A model generated the notes under the pieces. It was not told where the DNA came from and searched no databases. It was given only the letters and a program-made list of their open reading frames with translations. The position numbers and the translations under genes were made by a program. A stretch of 5,452 nucleotides of DNA, from the NCBI GenBank assembly GCA_045599365.1, contig JAZRVS010000005.1:1-5452 (forward strand). Direction: 5' to 3'. Below are positions 4,101 through 5,452 of this stretch, piece after piece. Numbering within the stretch: the first letter of the stretch is position 1; every line of letters begins with the position of its first letter. Source of the stretch: UBA1715 sp045599365 (GTDB lineage Bacteria > Bacteroidota > Bacteroidia > Bacteroidales > UBA1715).

Positions 4101-5452
4101 TATTACGGTAAATCCACTGCCCAATATAATGATAACTGGTAATAATAATTTTTGTCAAGGAAGTAACACCACACTTTCTGCTTTCGGCGCCAACAATTAT
4201 ATATGGAGCAACGGACAAACCTCAAATAGTATAATGGTTAATACCATAGGCAATTACACTGTTACGGGAACTGATTTGAACGGATGTAGCAATACTACAA
4301 GTTTGTTGGTCAGCACTAATCCTACATATAATATTCCTATCACCCACAGCATCTGTCAAGGTGAAAGTTATAACTTTTTAGGTCAAAATTTAACCACAGC
4401 CGGCACCTATACCCAAAATCTGCAAACAGTGAATGGTTGTGACAGCATCATAACTTTAACATTAATCGTTAAGGAGACACCTACTGTTTCCATTTCAGGA
4501 AATACGTCTATTTGCGAGGGACAGACTTCCACTCTTACAGCCACTGGAGGTAACACTTATATTTGGAGCAATGGCAGTACCGCCAGTAGTATTAATGTAA
4601 ACCAAAATGGCATTTATACTGTAACCGCTACGAATGTGGATGGCTGTTCGGCAATCACCAACGTTACAGTTTCCGTAAATCCAGCACCTTCTATCACAAT
4701 AAATGGTAACACCACAATTTGTACTGGAAGTAGTACAACCTTGACTGCTTCGGGAGCAAGCAGCTATCTATGGTCCACAGGTGACAATACAGCATCTGTA
4801 AACATTAATACATTTGGGGTTTATTCCGTTACAGGCACTTCCAATGAAGGATGTAGTAGTACGGAAACAGTTACAATTTTAGTCTCTCAATTGCCAGTCA
4901 TCACTATTTCGGGCGAAACAGATATATGTTCGGGCGAAAGCACTTTGCTCACAGCAAATGGTGGCGATACGTATCTTTGGAGCAATGGCTCGACAGAAAG
5001 CACTATATCCGTAAATATGGCAGGCACATATCAGGTAATCGGATATAATGCGGCTGGATGCAGCAGTATGTCCAGTACGGAAGTTCATATTTGGCAACCT
5101 GAATCATCTGATTTTACTATCGTTGTTGATGATTCCTGCTATACTTGGAACAATGAAATATATTGCGCTTCAGGAGATTACACCCAGACATTGCAGACAA
5201 CACATGGCTGTGATTCAATTGTAACACTGCATCTCACTATTACTGTGGGAGTAGAAGACTACGAGAATTGTGCATTCACAATTTTCCCAAATCCAACAAA
5301 AGGTTTAGTCAATATTCAATTTTCACAAAATATGGCACAATCTACCGACTCTAAAATACAACTATTTGATATATATGGCAAGTTATTACAAGTGATTCCA
5401 ATTTCTTCAAAATCAATACAAATTGATCTTGATTCATATGCAAAAGGCGTAT
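1105..5452 (+). CDS. Giant multidomain T9SS-exported surface protein, GLUG plus PKD/Ig-like repeats (3'-partial)
   Basis: An uninterrupted frame of 1449 codons is visible and the right window edge cuts it. Domain order by residue: signal peptide 1-22; N-terminal region 28-120 with the PYLIENAQQLAYLAETVNGG and FGGHFDGDNH signatures that normally precede GLUG repeats; GLUG units 121-449; linker 450-497; fibronectin-III-like domain about 498-585; ten PKD/Ig-like repeats about 595-1330, interrupted by a CDSI module at 1074-1122; a second CDSI module at 1336-1380; T9SS type-A sorting domain from about 1391. Known for these families: such proteins cross the inner membrane by Sec and the outer membrane by T9SS, and are then released or anchored at the surface. 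Adhesion or matrix binding is inferred; no catalytic domain is visible. Start: Met1 has a strong ribosome binding site and a basic n-region (RNK), which later Met8 and Met11 would lose. Only about 10-15 residues are probably missing, because the frame ends at KGV, just before the usual final strand of a sorting domain. Confidence 0.93.
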   Translation, partial: MRNKFFSMVLMALVYLPISMYAQSVSIWDGTSEIWTQGQGTQNSPYLIENAQQLAYLAETVNGGVTHYDNTYFKLTTNVQIDSINPWQPIGLNATYYFGGHFDGDNHLVTLYMTSSTLQYFGLFGYAKNASVENLGIGGQIRLLTNSSTNTYCGGICGYTFSSTFSNCYNTSNVFSSLSANNTHYIYTGGICGSAESTTFSNCYNAGNISSSISSSYPYSYSGGICGYAHSQTMSNCYNTGDIVSSSSSSSSSSSISGGSWAGGICGCVPSAISMISNCYNHGDVNAITQNNLSASAGGIVASYSDPDSDIINGCYNTGDITSSHNAGGIIGSLEKSIHTFRQDKTATINVRNTYNTGEISGNTVGGIVGLASLHATASQAENQYGVLVIYRPTIHLNFFNSYNAGLLSSSGTRRGILAYSCIRDADFTYASQYSTISVSITNCHYLNTCGGDGGGTAKTEAQMKSSSFPVILNTDSVVFVMDVTPNINQGYPVFGNVTTMDAENIASTTATLKGNFKMLYDVDTHGFEYKMSSESDYTTVHTTGEGPVSYNVSGLQGGTQYTYRFFVQKDGVTYRGADKTFNTVQCSLSGEVVASSNTLCSGDTISYSITPTSADASQYQYVWSTGATSSSIQIADDANYTVTVTDNYGCSIARSKQMTLYPAAEASITGSTVLCNNHSTTLTANGGTYYSWNTGSAQRSITVSQPGTYIATVRTIYGCTANDTVEVVSFGNPTILGNTTFCTGNYTTLTATGGDSYLWSTGATTPSINVNAEGTYSVTATTSNGCSGSSAVNVIQNQASDVSISGNTVICSGIGTTLTASSGTSYLWSTGETTQSISANNPGNYTVTVTNNNGCSNSASQTISMMEQTSITGNTHICDGQSTTLYATGSGNYQWSNNANTSFITVTTPGNYSVTVSMPNGCSSSAAVNVTTASLPTPSILGNTVFCQGQSTMLTATGGNTYLWNNGSNSSSINISQSGIYTVTATNVEGCSASTNVTITVNPLPNIMITGNNNFCQGSNTTLSAFGANNYIWSNGQTSNSIMVNTIGNYTVTGTDLNGCSNTTSLLVSTNPTYNIPITHSICQGESYNFLGQNLTTAGTYTQNLQTVNGCDSIITLTLIVKETPTVSISGNTSICEGQTSTLTATGGNTYIWSNGSTASSINVNQNGIYTVTATNVDGCSAITNVTVSVNPAPSITINGNTTICTGSSTTLTASGASSYLWSTGDNTASVNINTFGVYSVTGTSNEGCSSTETVTILVSQLPVITISGETDICSGESTLLTANGGDTYLWSNGSTESTISVNMAGTYQVIGYNAAGCSSMSSTEVHIWQPESSDFTIVVDDSCYTWNNEIYCASGDYTQTLQTTHGCDSIVTLHLTITVGVEDYENCAFTIFPNPTKGLVNIQFSQNMAQSTDSKIQLFDIYGKLLQVIPISSKSIQIDLDSYAKGV
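1465..2451 (+). repeat. GLUG-type repeat block of the giant protein (about nine units)
   Basis: Units follow the pattern GGI(C/V)G...(S/N)NCYN(T/A)G(D/N)(I/V). Approximate residue ranges are 121-142 (FGLFGYAKNASVENLGIGG), 152-174, 188-209, 222-243, 262-285, 297-321, 327-360, 366-408 and 414-449. Early units are short and nearly identical; later ones have longer insertions and lose consensus, with the last two keeping only SYN or NCHY remnants. At the DNA level the core word TTTTCAAATTGTTACAAC recurs exactly at 1597-1614 and 1702-1719, with close variants near 1806 and 1931. GLUG repeats are known from bacterial surface proteins and are expected to form a beta-helix-like rod. Several units carry paired cysteines (GGICG and NCYN). 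Confidence 0.85.
1836..1868 (+). repeat. In-frame 18-bp tandem duplication encoding a poly-serine tract
   Basis: TTCTTCATCCTCTTC occurs at 1836-1850 and again at 1854-1868, an 18-base period. It codes for 11 consecutive serines (residues 245-255) between two GLUG units. Six-codon steps keep the reading frame, so copy-number change by slippage would lengthen or shorten the serine linker without breaking the protein. Serine-rich linkers are also common glycosylation sites or flexible spacers, but nothing here proves that. Confidence 0.75.
2596..2859 (+). other. Fibronectin type III-like domain of the giant protein
   Basis: Residues about 498-585 contain the usual landmarks: ASTTATLKGNF (strand B, 'ATLxG'), GFEYKMSSESDY (strand C), VSYNVSGLQGGTQYTYRFFV ('V.GL..GT.Y.YR', strands E-F) and a final GADKTFNT strand. 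Domains of this form often link GLUG or beta-helix regions to Ig-like stalks in Bacteroidota proteins. It separates the GLUG half from the PKD/Ig-like half. Confidence 0.72.
3978..3984 (+). repeat. G7 homopolymer inside the giant gene
   Basis: Seven consecutive Gs encode the TGG of PKD/Ig-like repeat 6 (ACG GGG GGG AAC). Equivalent positions in sibling repeats use mixed codons such as ACTGGAGGT. Slippage by one base would shift the frame and remove everything from about residue 960 on, including the T9SS sorting domain. It is a possible contingency tract, although seven bases is short. Confidence 0.4.
4324..4470 (+). other. CDSI-type module 1, inserted between PKD/Ig-like repeats 7 and 8
   Basis: Residues about 1074-1122 follow the pattern SICQGESYNFLGQNLTTAG, then TYTQNLQTVNGCDSIITLTL. 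This is a short beta-rich module commonly found near the C-termini of Bacteroidota T9SS cargo proteins. It has two cysteines (1084 and 1112). Its presence explains the 120-residue rather than 69-residue step between the first cysteines of repeats 7 and 8. Its function is not known to me. Confidence 0.7.
5110..5244 (+). other. CDSI-type module 2, just before the sorting domain
   Basis: Residues about 1336-1380 end in GDYTQTLQTTHGCDSIVTLHL and are clearly related to module 1, sharing YTQ.LQT..GCDSI.TL.L. The N-terminal half has diverged (DDSCYTWNNEIYCASG instead of ICQGESYNFLGQ) and carries an extra cysteine (1345, 1354 and 1369). It directly precedes the T9SS sorting domain, its usual place. 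Confidence 0.7.
5275..5452 (+). other. T9SS C-terminal sorting domain (type A), truncated by the window edge
   Basis: From residue 1391, FTIFPNPTKGLVNIQF matches the typical 'F.iyPNPt.g.v.i.f' opening of the Por-secretion sorting domain. It is followed by IQLFDIYGKLLQ (the 'v.lfd..Gk.l' strand) and IQIDLDSYAKGV, where the family normally continues with a 'GvYfv.i' strand. The window ends one base into the next codon (T), consistent with a tyrosine. In known systems this domain directs transit through the outer-membrane T9SS and is then removed or exchanged for a lipopolysaccharide anchor. Confidence 0.88.

Larger units (their letters stand above)
2887..5094 (+). repeat. Ten PKD/Ig-like repeats with fixed Cys-17-Trp-27-Cys spacing
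   Basis: Consensus: SISGNTxICxGxSTTLTATGG, then xYLWSNGxTxxSIxVNxxG, then xYTVTxTNxxGCSxxxxVTV. Cys/Trp/Cys residues are 601/624/651, 676/693/720, 743/760/787, 812/829/856, 879/896/923, 948/965/992, 1017/1034/1061, 1137/1154/1181, 1206/1223/1250 and 1275/1292/1319. In repeats 2-10 the spacing is exactly 17 then 27 residues; the first repeat has a six-residue longer first interval. The repeat period is 67-69 residues. The two cysteines probably form one disulfide per domain after export, and the Trp packs in the core, as in Ig-like folds. This arrangement resembles stalk repeats of Bacteroidota surface proteins such as SprB-like adhesins. Confidence 0.88.

Noticed and set aside
2887..5094. Tandem repeats considered as a CRISPR array or diversity-generating template
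   Set aside because: The repeats are about 200 bases, in frame, and encode Ig/PKD-like domains. There are no short identical repeats with unique spacers, and no reverse transcriptase is present in the window.
1243..5097. Short frames in other phases across the giant gene
   Set aside because: All lie inside one uninterrupted 1449-codon frame with clear repeats and domains. Their apparent repetitiveness is inherited from it.

Overview
The window looks like chromosomal DNA of a Bacteroidota bacterium, most likely order Bacteroidales. The main evidence is a very large exported surface protein whose domain types are typical of that phylum: GLUG repeats, PKD/Ig-like repeats with a W..G.....GC core, CDSI-type modules, and the start of a type IX secretion (T9SS) C-terminal sorting domain. 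The A-rich stretch directly in front of a start codon also fits. No rRNA, tRNA, insertion sequence, CRISPR array or transposase is visible.

Layout. Positions 1-149 hold the possible N-terminal end of an unrecognised minus-strand reading frame that runs off the left edge, with a perfect 10-bp inverted repeat just upstream of its ATG. Positions 178-445 have no convincing gene but contain several short inverted repeats, two of which compete. Positions 446-604 form a compact, highly structured plus-strand segment that ends in an intrinsic terminator; it is best read as a small RNA or a 5' leader/attenuator. After a 76-base A-rich leader comes a 144-codon gene for a small cytoplasmic-looking protein (681-1115). 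Its last 11 bases overlap the start of the giant gene (1105 to the right edge, 1449 codons visible, no stop reached). A strong Shine-Dalgarno sequence for the giant gene lies inside the end of the small gene.

The giant protein has, in order: a signal peptide, an N-terminal lead-in to a GLUG beta-structure, about nine GLUG units including a poly-serine insertion, a linker, a fibronectin-III-like domain, ten PKD/Ig-like repeats with nearly invariant Cys-17-Trp-27-Cys spacing, two CDSI modules (one between repeats 7 and 8, one after repeat 10), and a T9SS sorting domain cut off by the window edge. The inferred job is a cell-surface or secreted adhesin-like protein, exported by Sec and then T9SS.

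The two genes are probably one transcription unit with translational coupling. The structured RNA upstream may control read-through into it: its 5' arm can pair with the strand that otherwise builds the terminator. That possible switch, and its link to a surface protein operon, is the most interesting feature here. All family assignments are from reading the sequence and from memory; no database search was made.
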